Shown: positions 17,173 through 26,064 of the stretch, piece by piece
Position numbering within the stretch: position 1 is the first letter of the stretch
Layout of the letters: each line of letters opens with the position of its first letter
Source: Bin87 sp965261925
Lineage (GTDB): Bacteria; Chloroflexota; Dehalococcoidia; Lucifugimonadales; UBA3495
DNA: 64,000 nucleotides
NCBI GenBank assembly: GCA_965261925.1
Contig: OZ253486.1
Location: forward strand, 868,001 to 932,000
Direction of reading: 5' to 3'
Program-made: the position numbers and the translations under genes
The notes under the pieces: generated by a model
The model's database searches: none
Told to the model about the DNA's origin: nothing
The model's input: only the letters and a program-made list of their open reading frames with translations

Positions 17173-18795
17173 CTACCGGCCGGCCCGGATGAAGTCCGCC
17201 AATCGCTCTGCCAGCATGATAACCGCCGGATTGATCGGGGCGCGCACCAGGTCGGGCATGATCGACGCGTCGACGATGCGCAACCCTTCCACGCCACGGA
17301 CTTTCCCGTACTGATCGACCACGGCTGTAGCGTCGTCGGGCGGTCCCATTCTGCAGGTGCAGGAAATGTGGGAGTAGGTGGTCGCTTCCCGCAGCAGCCA
17401 TTGGTCCAGCGCGTCGTCGCTTGCCAGGTCGCTGTCGTCGGGTTCAATGCGTTTCCCCAGCAGGGGAGCCAGCTCGTGTCGCGCCGCCAGATCCAGGGCC
17501 AGATGAATGCCGGCCCTCAGCCGCGCGCGATCAAAGGGTTCGGCCAGGTAGTTGTAGCGCAGGGCCGGCTGCACCCGGTGGTCGGGCGAGGTCAGCGTCA
17601 GTTCCCCCCGGCTTGCGGGCAGCAGCAGGGCGACCATCATTTCAATGTGCCGGCCGACGGCTTCCTCTCCCTCGGCACGCGGCGCTTGGGCTTGGGACGC
17701 CGGCGCGGTTCCCCTGACCCGGGGCGCGACCTGGACGGACAGGTTGATCCCCAGGTCGTTTCTCAGATGGGAGCCGGGAGCGGTCAGTCGCAGCGCGGCG
17801 CCGCCGGCCCCGCGGTTGGAGGGCGCAACAAACCCTTCTCCCACTTCCCAGGCAACGTACACCTTAGGGTGGTCTTTCAGGTTCCGGCCCACGCCGGGGA
17901 GGTCCTGAACCACCGGAATGCCCACGCTCTCCAGCTGCCCGGCCGGGCCCACGCCGGAGAGCAGCAGCAGGTGGGGCGAACCGACCGCGCCGGCGCTGAG
18001 GATGATCTGCTCGGCAGCAACCGTGAAGGTCTGACCGCCGCTATCCACTTGCAGACCGGTCGCCCGCTGACCTCGAAAAACCACCCGCCGGACCTGGCAA
18101 TCGGGCCGCACCGTCAGGTTGAGCCGGTGGCGGGCCTGGCTCAGGTAGCCCAGGGCGGCGCTGAACCGGACCCCGTTGTGGTTGTTGGTCACGCCCGGGC
18201 CAACCCCGTTGGAGTCCGGATGGTTGTGGTCGTTGGCCTCCGCAAAGCCGCTGGCGCGGCAGGCGTTGAAGAAGGCCCTTTGGGAGTCATCCCAGGCGTC
18301 CGGGTTGGAATGGTGCACGAAGATGGGCCCGTCGGAGCCGTGATAGTCGCCGTGCTGGTCAACATCCGTTTCCGACTTGCGGAAGAAGGGCAACACCTTT
18401 TCGTAGCTCCACTCGTCGTTGCCCCGGGACGCCCAGGCGTCGAAATCTTCGGGAACGCCACGGTAAAACGCCGAGGAATTGATGGCGCTGGAGCCGCCGG
18501 TGACCCGGCCGCGGGGCACCAGCATCGGCGGCGCCAGGTCGGTTGCGGTTGCCGTGAACTGCCAGTTGTGGCTGCTGGTGGTCAAAGAGACCGGGTGGCC
18601 GGCGGCCGTCCGCACGGAGGGCGGCACCGGAGCGGCGGCGAACCCGTATTTCAGCTCGTCGGGCAGTCGGTCAAAATCCGGATAGTCCGGGCCGGCTTCC
18701 AATAGCAGCACCGAGCGGCCCGGATCTTCCGACAGCCGGGCCGCCAGCACCGAACCGGCCGAGCCGGCCCCCACAATCGCCACATCATATTTCAT
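17173..18795 (-). CDS. GMC family FAD-dependent oxidoreductase (choline dehydrogenase-like)
   Basis: A 540-residue flavoenzyme oxidising an alcohol group. The FAD-binding dinucleotide fold is YDVAIVGAGSAGSVLAARLSE; GMC signature 1 is near GRVTGGSSAINSSAFYRG and signature 2 is GAVGSPHLLLLSGVG. The C-terminus TYSHISCTCRMG ... PNP-like RAPINPAVIMLAERLADFI contains the His and Asn positions of the family. Possible substrates are choline, polyethylene glycol-type or other alcohols; not decided here. The start at 18795 is the natural N-terminus of the FAD fold, although the frame opens at 18915. Confidence 0.93.
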   Translation of the reverse strand: MKYDVAIVGAGSAGSVLAARLSEDPGRSVLLLEAGPDYPDFDRLPDELKYGFAAAPVPPSVRTAAGHPVSLTTSSHNWQFTATATDLAPPMLVPRGRVTGGSSAINSSAFYRGVPEDFDAWASRGNDEWSYEKVLPFFRKSETDVDQHGDYHGSDGPIFVHHSNPDAWDDSQRAFFNACRASGFAEANDHNHPDSNGVGPGVTNNHNGVRFSAALGYLSQARHRLNLTVRPDCQVRRVVFRGQRATGLQVDSGGQTFTVAAEQIILSAGAVGSPHLLLLSGVGPAGQLESVGIPVVQDLPGVGRNLKDHPKVYVAWEVGEGFVAPSNRGAGGAALRLTAPGSHLRNDLGINLSVQVAPRVRGTAPASQAQAPRAEGEEAVGRHIEMMVALLLPASRGELTLTSPDHRVQPALRYNYLAEPFDRARLRAGIHLALDLAARHELAPLLGKRIEPDDSDLASDDALDQWLLREATTYSHISCTCRMGPPDDATAVVDQYGKVRGVEGLRIVDASIMPDLVRAPINPAVIMLAERLADFIRAGR

Positions 18796-19202
18796 GGTGT
18801 CTATCCTCGGGTTGAGCTCAGCGGGTTGACCTTGGAGGGGGATCATTGCACGCGGACACGGTAGCAACCGGCGAGCCTCAGTTACAAGCGCAATCGTACC
18901 CTCATGCGTACCCACTTCGTCATCGCGAGGAGGTCAGCGACGCGGCGATCTCGTTGACGCAACCGGCGCCGTCGTCCCAACGAGATTGCCACGCTGCGCT
19001 CGCAATGACAGTTCTGCGCGCTCGCAATGACAGTTCCGCCAGACTGGGTACGCATGAGCAATCGTACCGTCGGCTAACGATTGCAGGGCGATGACGTCGG
19101 GGGATGCAACCTGGGGTCGAGGTTTGCTGCGGACCCCGCGCCGGTATCGGTCAGGCTGCGATCCCGGCGGCAGACCGTGGAAGCGCGCTGCTCTGTCAGA
19201 AA
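18796..19202. other. Intergenic region holding an inverted-repeat element
   Basis: About 400 bp without a gene between the GMC oxidoreductase and the PemK-like toxin. It holds the mobile element at 18901-19058 with its 10-bp flanking duplication. The rest, 19069-19202, shows nothing recognisable. Confidence 0.6.
18901..19058. mobile_element. Non-autonomous element with 10-bp target duplication, copy B
   Basis: A 158-bp segment with perfect 14-bp terminal inverted repeats, CTCATGCGTACCCA and TGGGTACGCATGAG. It is flanked by a perfect 10-bp direct repeat, CAATCGTACC (18891-18900 and 19059-19068). Its interior is itself palindromic: GTCATCGCGAGGAGG at 18919 pairs with GCTCGCAATGAC ending at 19009, the common intergenic GTCATTGCGAG-type repeat, and part of that is repeated to 19031. 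No coding capacity. Same ends as the element at 11065-11310. Confidence 0.85.
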
Positions 19203-19526
19203 CTAAAACAAGGACCGCACCGCAGCCAGGATTTCCGCGGCTTTGGATTCGGTCAGGCGGCCGACGGTATTGCCGAAGCTACTTTCGGCAAAGGTAGCCA
19301 GTCGGTCCGGGCGCACCTTGCTGCCCGGGCGCAATCTTCCAGCGATTAAATCAGTCGCGCTGATTGGAATCGCTCTGCGGTATGGTATTGGGCTCGTCGT
19401 TACTGGACAAACTATCCAGTCCGCATATCTGCCATCGCCCACATCAGCCAGCAGGACCGTCGGACGGTCCTTCGCATCTTCACTGTCAGCATAGGGGAAG
19501 GGCAAAATGACAATGTCACCAACCAT
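19203..19526 (-). CDS. PemK/MazF-like toxin
   Basis: A 107-residue MazF/PemK-fold protein, expected to be an mRNA endoribonuclease toxin. It begins MVGDIVILPFPYADSEDAKD, with a RPTVLLADV strand, a PITTSPI-like segment (CPVTTSPIPYRRA) and a KVRPDRL loop, all in the usual order. It starts 2 bp after the stop of the restriction/methylase gene, with no separate antitoxin frame between them. A partner must be elsewhere or be the large protein itself. Confidence 0.87.
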   Translation of the reverse strand: MVGDIVILPFPYADSEDAKDRPTVLLADVGDGRYADWIVCPVTTSPIPYRRAIPISATDLIAGRLRPGSKVRPDRLATFAESSFGNTVGRLTESKAAEILAAVRSLF

Positions 19527-19528
19527 GA

Positions 19529-22500
19529 TTAATCTATCTGCCCTCTAATATCGGGCAACGAGGCCAACCATGCCTGGTATTCGGGATCATCATCCGATTC
19601 ATCATAGTAGGAGTTAAAGGATTCCAGCGCCATTGTCTGCCATTCGTTCTTGTCCCGGTCGCCGAATACTATCAGGTAACCGTCTTCCCAATATGCCATG
19701 TCGTCCACCACGTCCATGGTCTTGACGCTGACGGTGCAGACGCGGCGCAGCAGGTCGATGACCCGTTCCTTGTGGTCGGCGAAGCGGTAGGTGTTGAAGC
19801 GTTCGCGGATGGTGGGGTCGCGGGGCTTGCGCTCCTTGTACTGGTCCAGCACCCACTCCAGGGCGGAGCGGCTGCCCAGCTGGTAGCGCCAGGCGTCAGC
19901 CGGCACGCCGGTCAGCGTGGTCTGCTCGTCCAGGGTGATGACGCCGCGCTCCTTGTCAGCCCGCAGGATGGCCCGCCGCGGTTCGACGCCGGGCTTGTCC
20001 TGCCGTTCCAGCGGGTACGGGTCCGCCGTCTCGAAGCCCAGGTGCAGGTCCAGCAGTTCCTGGCCCATGCGTGCCCAAGCATCAAACTCGCGGTAGAAGG
20101 GCAGGCGGGGGAACTCGCGGAGCAGGTCGACGCGGTAGTCGTGGCGGTACACCGGGTCGTGGAGCACGGCGTAGGTGTAGGCGAAGATGTCCTCGGCGCC
20201 GATGCCGTCGGGATAGCGCTCGTCAAAGCCGGCGCCCCACTCCTGCCGGTAGTGGTCGTTGATCAGCCGCAGGCCCCACTGGGTGATGTTGCTGACCCGC
20301 TTGCCGTCCGCCGAATAGCGGTAGAGGGGGAGGCAGAAGGTTCCTCCATTGTTAGTGCCGGCGAATTTTTCGTTGGCGAGTTTGTTGGCAGCTAATGCTG
20401 CAAAGTAGTTAGCAGACGGCCCTTTGAAACAGATGACCGCGTTCTCTTGTTTCAAGTCCGCTCCGAACATTTCGTAGTGATTTCTCGTAAGCCTATCGCT
20501 CATCAAAGGGTCAGCAAAGTATTGCTTTACCGTGAACGGACGATGCAACGACTCTATTCGGTTGCCGTCGTTATAAATGATCCTCTCGCCCCGCTGGAAC
20601 TTGGTCTGCAGCGTGTGGCTCGATTTGATCACCTTGTCGTATGATTTGTCCCCCGAATCCAGAAATCCGTTGTAAGTGTCAGCAAAGAACAGTGCTTTCG
20701 CCCGTAGATTCGAGGGGTTGAAATCGTACACCCATTCGTCCCTGTCGGTTTTCGCGCCCGGGCTCGCCAAGTGGAAAACGGAATGTTCATCCGTGGCGTC
20801 GTCGGTATACTTGGTATGCCAGTTCGCAAGAGGAAGCAAATTGTCAAAATCACCGTTGGACTGGTTTAGCCAACTGAGCTTAGCATCCGGAGTGATGCTT
20901 TGAAACTTCACACTGCCGATGTCCAGTTCTTGCAGGTTTGCCAGTTTTTCTGCGCCCGATTGCTTATCGTCGATAGCATAGTAGTGTACTTTGCCACTGC
21001 TATCACCATTGTAACCCCGCACAAAGAACCCGACAGCGACACCGATTCTGATACCAAAAATGTTCCCTGATCCCTTGCCGCTCTGGAAATTTCCACCAAA
21101 ATCAACTATGTACAAGTCGCTGAACTCGTCGGCCATAATCTTGCGAAAACCGTCATCTTGCAGCGAATCAATGTAAGCCCGGTTGGTAATGAACCCGATA
21201 ATCCCATCGTCCGCCAGCCGGTCAGAGGCCCAGCGGATGAACCGCTTGTACATATCGTATTGGTGCGTTTTTTGGGCCGTGCCGGCGGCGATATAGGTTT
21301 CGCGGATACGTTGGTCAACGTCAGGGTATGGGTCGTTGGCGGTGCCGTCGCCCCATAGGGTAGCACTGTCATTGTACGGCGGATTGCCGATGATGATGCT
21401 GATCGTCTGCTCGTTCTGCTCCCGCAGTCGCATCCAGTTTTCCTCGGATATGGCTCCGAGGTTCAAGCCAATCTGGTAGGTGAAAGTGCCGCCGGAGGTA
21501 CCCTGCCATTCCATGTTGTCCAGCGTATTGACAAAACACAGATTAGGAAACTCCAGGTACTTACCAGTCCGCTCCTTGTAGGTGTATTCGATATTGAGGT
21601 TGGCGATGTAGTAGGGCAGTATCGCCACCTCGTTGGCGTGGATCTCGTTGCGGTACTTGTACTCCAGGCGGTCCGGCGGCAGGTGGTTGATCAGGCTGGT
21701 GATGAAGGTGCCGGTGCCGGTGGCCGGATCGAGAATCTGCACGTTGTCGTCGGCCAGGGTCTTGCCGAAGTGCTTCTGCAGCAGGTGGTCCGTGCCGCGT
21801 ATGATGAAGTCGACCACCTCGTTGGGGGTGTAGACTACACCCAGGCGGTCAGCATCCTCGGGATTGTAGGCTTGGTAGAAGTTCTCGTAGATGGCCTTGA
21901 GGAACTGCTGCTTCTCCGCGTAGTCGGCGATTTGGTCGGCGGCCCGGCCGATGGCGCCGTAATAGACGCGCAGGCGGTCGATGGCCTGGCGTCGGGTGTC
22001 GCCGGTGAAGAAGGTGCTTTCCAGGGCGTCCAGCTGGCGGGCGACGTTGTTCTCGCGGTGGAACTGGTCTTCGGCGAATACGCGCAGGAAAATATCCTTG
22101 GTCAAGATGTGCTGCAACAGCATCTCGCGGATGTTCTCGGAAGACACCCAAGGGCCGATGGTGCGATGGCACAGTTCAAGGAATCCGGCGGCGGCGGCAC
22201 GGTAGTCTGGGTTGTTGGCCTCCGCCTCAGCGACGGTGGTGCGTAGATTTTCCAGGACGGTGGGCAAGTCATCCCGGAACTGCTGGCGGGCCTGGCGGAA
22301 CTCCTCGATCTGCGGCAGTTCATAGTCCAGGAAGCGGCGGATGAGGCGGTGCAGTTCTCCCGGGCGGGACATGTCCACCCGCATGGCCTCGTTGCCATTC
22401 TGGAAAAGGACGGCGGTCGCGGAGTCCTCGAAGAGGATGTTGTCCCGGGGGTAGCCGCGATTGAACTTGGCCTGGATCTCGGCATCGAGGTCGTCGTGGG

Positions 22501-22756
22501 TGTCCTTGGCCTCCCAGTAGCCGCGGGCCATGCGCAGGGAGTCCTTGACGGTGCCGTCGGGCCGGTTCCTGGATCCGGAGCCGGCTCCGGCGTCGAGTTC
22601 GTCGACGAGGGCGAGCTTCTCGCGGTGGTCGCGGCAGTAGGAGTCGAGGCACACGGCGAAGGCGCGGCGGATGCTCTGCTCGTTATCGGAGCCGCCGAAT
22701 TCGAGGAAACGCTGCAGGTCGGCGCGGTAGCGTTCGATGTGCGGGTAAGAGGGCAT
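19529..22756 (-). CDS. Single-chain restriction enzyme/N6-adenine methyltransferase (type IIG or ISP-like)
   Basis: A 1075-residue DNA modification enzyme. The N-terminus (about 60-90) has PDG at 66-68 and EAK at 82-84 (GYWEAKD), a plausible PD-(D/E)XK nuclease site. Methylase motif X is near 306-318 (GVVYTPNEVVDFI), motif I is DPATGTGTF (343-351) and motif IV is NPPY (458-461), all for m6A. The region from about 560 on resembles the target-recognition part of type ISP enzymes. No helicase domain is seen, unlike LlaBIII-type ISP enzymes, so type IIG fits better. Order on the strand: DUF4145, this gene, PemK. Confidence 0.85.
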   Translation of the reverse strand: MPSYPHIERYRADLQRFLEFGGSDNEQSIRRAFAVCLDSYCRDHREKLALVDELDAGAGSGSRNRPDGTVKDSLRMARGYWEAKDTHDDLDAEIQAKFNRGYPRDNILFEDSATAVLFQNGNEAMRVDMSRPGELHRLIRRFLDYELPQIEEFRQARQQFRDDLPTVLENLRTTVAEAEANNPDYRAAAAGFLELCHRTIGPWVSSENIREMLLQHILTKDIFLRVFAEDQFHRENNVARQLDALESTFFTGDTRRQAIDRLRVYYGAIGRAADQIADYAEKQQFLKAIYENFYQAYNPEDADRLGVVYTPNEVVDFIIRGTDHLLQKHFGKTLADDNVQILDPATGTGTFITSLINHLPPDRLEYKYRNEIHANEVAILPYYIANLNIEYTYKERTGKYLEFPNLCFVNTLDNMEWQGTSGGTFTYQIGLNLGAISEENWMRLREQNEQTISIIIGNPPYNDSATLWGDGTANDPYPDVDQRIRETYIAAGTAQKTHQYDMYKRFIRWASDRLADDGIIGFITNRAYIDSLQDDGFRKIMADEFSDLYIVDFGGNFQSGKGSGNIFGIRIGVAVGFFVRGYNGDSSGKVHYYAIDDKQSGAEKLANLQELDIGSVKFQSITPDAKLSWLNQSNGDFDNLLPLANWHTKYTDDATDEHSVFHLASPGAKTDRDEWVYDFNPSNLRAKALFFADTYNGFLDSGDKSYDKVIKSSHTLQTKFQRGERIIYNDGNRIESLHRPFTVKQYFADPLMSDRLTRNHYEMFGADLKQENAVICFKGPSANYFAALAANKLANEKFAGTNNGGTFCLPLYRYSADGKRVSNITQWGLRLINDHYRQEWGAGFDERYPDGIGAEDIFAYTYAVLHDPVYRHDYRVDLLREFPRLPFYREFDAWARMGQELLDLHLGFETADPYPLERQDKPGVEPRRAILRADKERGVITLDEQTTLTGVPADAWRYQLGSRSALEWVLDQYKERKPRDPTIRERFNTYRFADHKERVIDLLRRVCTVSVKTMDVVDDMAYWEDGYLIVFGDRDKNEWQTMALESFNSYYDESDDDPEYQAWLASLPDIRGQID

Positions 22757-22778
22757 GGTGAGATGGCCAAAGAGTGAG

Positions 22779-23402
22779 TTAATTCACGCTCTCTTGTAGC
22801 CCTCGTGTTACACGCGCCGGCAGCACGAACATAATTTCAGCCAAAGCCGTAGAGAAATCCAGAGACCTTTGTGCTTCCTCAGCGGTTGGGAATTGGGCGC
22901 TTTCATCAGCGTGCCTTTCGTCGTTAGCATCTAGCCTTACCTGGTGCGCCCAAGCAGCCATATCTGCCGTGATGATGTGGTCGGCCTCGGCTTTTTTGAT
23001 GCGTTGGTTAAGGCTGCCGTCTTTGTATCCTTTGGCCTTGAGCATAGCGTCGACCGCGCTCGCCGCGAGCATTACCGCTCCTGACGGAGCATGAAGGGAG
23101 TCCTTGCATTGCTGCAAGTAGTTCATGGCAACATCGTCTATGGATTCATCTAGGCCGTCATCACTGGGGTAGGTTGCCAAGAGTGTTGGACGGCCCTGAT
23201 GGTGAGATCTCCAAGCTGTGGTAACGACTCCGCCGCACCTGGCACAGTGGTAAAAAGCCCATTGCCGACCATTCAGTCTTGCTGAGTCTGCGGTTGCATT
23301 CCTATAGAATATCTCCAAGTTAGGGGTCGCAACCTTGCAATGAGGGCACCGATCAAGTTCTAGTTGCCTCGGTGCAACAAAAGGTCGTGCTTCAACGATC
23401 AT
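22779..23402 (-). CDS. DUF4145 zinc-binding protein
   Basis: A 207-residue protein with CPHC (about 19-22) and CARC (about 54-57) knuckles and a helical DUF4145 C-terminus (AVMLAASAVDAMLKAKGY; HQVRLDANDERHADE). DUF4145 is often found next to or fused to restriction systems; its exact role is unknown. It lies 22 bp upstream of the restriction/methylase gene and on the same strand, so a joint operon is likely. Confidence 0.8.
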   Translation of the reverse strand: MIVEARPFVAPRQLELDRCPHCKVATPNLEIFYRNATADSARLNGRQWAFYHCARCGGVVTTAWRSHHQGRPTLLATYPSDDGLDESIDDVAMNYLQQCKDSLHAPSGAVMLAASAVDAMLKAKGYKDGSLNQRIKKAEADHIITADMAAWAHQVRLDANDERHADESAQFPTAEEAQRSLDFSTALAEIMFVLPARVTRGLQESVN

Positions 23403-23407
23403 AAACC

Positions 23408-23614
23408 TGGGTACTCCTTTTGGCTGCGAGATCGCGCACCATATCTAGCGACTCAGTCCAAGAATCCAACGATGATCATTTCACTGGTTACAATCCGGCG
23501 ACCCCGCAGATATTGGGTGGCTCGAACTGCCGCCAGGTGCTATTGGTCATCGCAGTTCAGCATGGCGATCCAATAGCCGGAGTCAGCAAACGCCTCCAAT
23601 GCATCACCCGTCAC
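23408..23614 (-). pseudogene. VapC-like PIN toxin, disrupted
   Basis: A GTG at 23614 overlaps the stop codon of the DUF104 gene. The frame reads ADSGYWIAMLNCDDQ, stop, HLAAVRATQYLRGRRIVTSE, then MIIVGFLD, stop, VARYGARSR, and is then cut off near 23408. This is the first third of a PIN-domain VapC toxin (acidic Asp of the ADSGYW motif, TSE with the Glu). Two nonsense codons (TAG, TGA) and loss of the C-terminal two thirds make it non-functional. Confidence 0.75.
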
Positions 23615-23973
23615 TGCTCATCCTCTTCTTTGGGAAAACCGTACAGATAGTGCTTGTAGTTTCGCGCCCCATCGGTCGGGAGCTCGTCAAACGCGCCCTC
23701 CGGCATCGACCGGTGGATTTCGTCAAACATCTCCAGAATGGATTGCCCCGCATTGTCAGACGCGGGTTCTCCCGACGGCCGTTCTAAGTTGCGGAGTTGC
23801 TTGATCTTCTGGGGGTCTTCCATGCCGGGTAGGAATTCCCCATCGTGGGGCACGAACGGCTCCGCGGATTCCGCTTCGATGTTGAGCACGACGATGGCGC
23901 CTTCAGGGAAGGCGACGGGTTCGAGTGGTGTGAAGACCCCATTGGCGAACCTGGCGTTTACCGTTTTGCTCAT
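23611..23973 (-). CDS. DUF104-type antitoxin (AF2212-like)
   Basis: A 120-residue protein beginning SKTVNARFANGVFTPLEPVA, the DUF104 signature of antitoxins that pair with VapC/PIN toxins. The start at 23973 follows AGGAG. Normal DUF104 antitoxins are 60-90 residues; this one has an extended C-terminal tail (SMPEGAFDELPTDGARNY). Its toxin partner immediately downstream is a pseudogene, so it is an orphan antitoxin. Confidence 0.8.
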   Translation of the reverse strand: MSKTVNARFANGVFTPLEPVAFPEGAIVVLNIEAESAEPFVPHDGEFLPGMEDPQKIKQLRNLERPSGEPASDNAGQSILEMFDEIHRSMPEGAFDELPTDGARNYKHYLYGFPKEEDEQ

Positions 23974-24296
23974 GGCGAGTCTCCTGGGGCGTGGTATCCA
24001 GCGACGGTTCCAGTCTAGCATGGGCCGATGCGGAACTGGTGACCTGGGAGTCGGCGCGAGCCGGGGCGAATGATCATTCGTCTTTACTGATGGTGACGGT
24101 CTGCGCGGCGCGGCCACGCGGATGGAAATGCCGGCGCCTCTGGCCCGCACCGGTCGGGGTATAATGAGCGGCGCGCTCTCAGAGGGCAAGGCCGTGGAAA
24201 GAACAGGGGCGGCTGTCACACGACAGCGCCGGTCGACGCTCGGCGACGGTTACCATAGCCGGTGTGAAGGCGATGGCCATCGCCGCGGAGATCGAA
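23974..24296. other. Divergent intergenic region between DUF104 and HicB
   Basis: About 320 bp with no supported gene. Promoters for the divergent antitoxins should lie here; TATAAT at 24160-24165 on the plus strand is the best -10 hexamer, although no good -35 is seen. Confidence 0.4.
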
Positions 24297-24542
24297 ATGG
24301 AACTGTACCAGCTGGATTGCATAATGCACGAACCCGGTGCAAGCCAGGGGTGGCTTTACATGGCCGAGACACCGGACCTGCCCGGGTGCCGGGCATGGGG
24401 AGAAACCGCCGCCAGCGCCCTGTCTGAACTCGCCACGGTGGCCGAGCAATTCATTCTGTCCTACAAAGAGCGGGGCAAACCATTGCCCGAGGGGATAGTC
24501 CGGTCCCAAACCGGCAAGGGACGCATTTCCATAGCCGTATGA
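24297..24542 (+). CDS. HicB-like antitoxin
   Basis: An 81-residue HicB-fold antitoxin with the typical partial RNase H-like signature (GWLYMAETPDLPGCRAWGET, ASALSELATVAEQFI). The ATG at 24297 has GGAG 6 bases upstream; the frame stays open to 24264. Its stop overlaps the start of the HicA-like gene by ATGA, a typical hicBA arrangement in the HicB-first order. Confidence 0.8.
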   Translation: MELYQLDCIMHEPGASQGWLYMAETPDLPGCRAWGETAASALSELATVAEQFILSYKERGKPLPEGIVRSQTGKGRISIAV

Positions 24543-24799
24543 CCTACCGGGAACTGACCAGGAAACTGAGAAGATTGGGATGCTCCTTTCCCGCTGTGGT
24601 CCGGAAACCTCGAAATAGTCATCACCTCAGTCCCGGAACCGCCACGTTCGTCGCGTTGACAAAGCGGGTGCGTCCCCGCTCCGATCCCACCCATGCTGAG
24701 CGCGCATCGCGCTATAATGTCCCCCATCGTCGCTACGAGAGAGGCGGCGTCTACCGACACACTCACAGGGAGCGAATTAGTCATGCCCAGCAACGCTGA
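24539..24799 (+). CDS. HicA-like toxin, degenerate
   Basis: The first 16 residues, MTYRELTRKLRRLGCS, match HicA well, but the expected GSHEIW catalytic block is replaced by NSHHLSP and the usual C-terminal PGTLRAILRDLG is absent; the remaining frame (ERASRYNVPHRRYERG) resembles nothing. The 3' end overlaps the argD start by 17 bp. It looks like a decayed HicA and is probably inactive. Confidence 0.5.
   Translation: MTYRELTRKLRRLGCSFPAVVRKPRNSHHLSPGTATFVALTKRVRPRSDPTHAERASRYNVPHRRYERGGVYRHTHRERISHAQQR
24713..24718 (+). promoter_or_regulatory. Candidate -10 hexamer upstream of argD
   Basis: A TATAAT lies 65 bp before the argD start, inside the degenerate HicA frame. There is no clear -35 at the right distance, so support is weak. 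Confidence 0.3.
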
Positions 24800-25973
24800 A
24801 TACATCGCCATCGAGCAGAAATACTACGCCCAGACGGTGCGCCGACGGCCGGTGGTCATCGTGCGGGGCGAGGGCTCTCGAGTGTGGGACGCCGACGGCA
24901 AGGAATACATCGACTTCGTGGCCGGCTGGGCCGTGGACAACCTGGGGCACTGCCCGCCGGTGGTGGTCGACGCCATCGCCCAGCAGGCGGCGACCCTGAT
25001 CCAGACCTCGAACCAGTTCTACACCCTGCCCCAGCTGGACATCGCCGAGATGCTCATCGAGAACTCGTGCATGGACCGGGTGTTCTTCTGCAACAGCGGC
25101 GCCGAGGCCGTGGAGGGCGCGCTGAAGCTGGCCCGCCGCTACGGCAAGCTGCATAAGGACGGGGCCTACGAGGTCATCACCGCGTTCAACTCCTTCCACG
25201 GACGCACCATGAACGCCGTGGCCGCCACCGGCCAGCCCCACTACCACGAACTGTTTGAGCCCATCCCCGAGGGGTTCACCTACGTTGACTTTAACGACGT
25301 GGAGGCGGTGATGAACGCCACCACCGAGAACACCGTGGCCGTGATGGTCGAACCGGTGCAGGGCGAGGGCGGCGTGAACATCCCCGACGCTGATTACTTC
25401 CAGCGGCTGCGGGCCTGGTGCGACCAGAACAACATCCTGCTGATCCTCGACGAGGTGCAGACCGGCATGGGCCGGCTGGGCAGCCTGTTCGGCCACCAGG
25501 AATACGACGTGGAGCCCGACGTGATGATCCTGGCCAAGGGCCTGGGCTACGGCGTGCCCATCGGCGCCTTCCTGTCCAAGGAGAACGCCATGGCGCTGAC
25601 CTACGGCGACCACGGCAGCACCTTCGGCGGCAACCCGCTGACCACCGCCGCCGCCGCCGCCGGCACGCGCTACATGCTGGAAAACGACGTCCTGGGCAAT
25701 GTGAAGCGCATGGAGGTCGTGCTGCAGGACCGGCTCGACGGGCTGAAGGCGCGCTTCGGGTTCGTGGAAGAGATCCGCTGCAAGGGCCTGCTGGCCGCGG
25801 TGCAGTTCGATAGCGACATCATGCCTCGGGTGATGGACGCCGCCGAGGCGGCCGGCGTGCTGCTGAACGGCGTGCGCCCCAACGCGGTGCGCATCATGCC
25901 CGCCCTGAACATCACCGAGGACGAGATCGACGAGGGCGTGGGCCGGCTGAGCGAGGCGTTGGGCAACGTGTAA
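24783..25973 (+). CDS. argD: Acetylornithine/ornithine family class III aminotransferase
   Basis: A 396-residue PLP enzyme transferring an amino group between N-acetylornithine (or a related omega-amino acid) and 2-oxoglutarate; step four of arginine synthesis. Seen: the phosphate-binding GAEAVEGALKLARR, the LILDEVQTGMGR motif with the Asp, the PLP Lys in MILAKGLGYGVPIGAF and the THGSTFGGNPL-like DHGSTFGGNPLTTAA. Length and layout are those of ArgD. argG follows convergently at 26922-28112, which supports an arginine role. The start at 24783 has a GGGAG site. Confidence 0.88.
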   Translation: MPSNAEYIAIEQKYYAQTVRRRPVVIVRGEGSRVWDADGKEYIDFVAGWAVDNLGHCPPVVVDAIAQQAATLIQTSNQFYTLPQLDIAEMLIENSCMDRVFFCNSGAEAVEGALKLARRYGKLHKDGAYEVITAFNSFHGRTMNAVAATGQPHYHELFEPIPEGFTYVDFNDVEAVMNATTENTVAVMVEPVQGEGGVNIPDADYFQRLRAWCDQNNILLILDEVQTGMGRLGSLFGHQEYDVEPDVMILAKGLGYGVPIGAFLSKENAMALTYGDHGSTFGGNPLTTAAAAAGTRYMLENDVLGNVKRMEVVLQDRLDGLKARFGFVEEIRCKGLLAAVQFDSDIMPRVMDAAEAAGVLLNGVRPNAVRIMPALNITEDEIDEGVGRLSEALGNV

Positions 25974-26064
25974 CCACACCCGGATGGCAGCGAACGCCGG
26001 CGGTGTCCCTGCGGGGATGCCGCCGGCGCAATTCATCAACGTACGAACATCACGAGGTTAGGCG

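Noticed and set aside
16288..18705. An 805-residue open frame on the plus strand
   Set aside because: Antisense to the PHP and GMC oxidoreductase genes, both well supported.
24656..24680. A third end of the 10-bp-duplication element (GACAAAGCGGGTGCG)
   Set aside because: Only partly like AAAGCGGGTACGCATGAG and there is no opposite end nearby.
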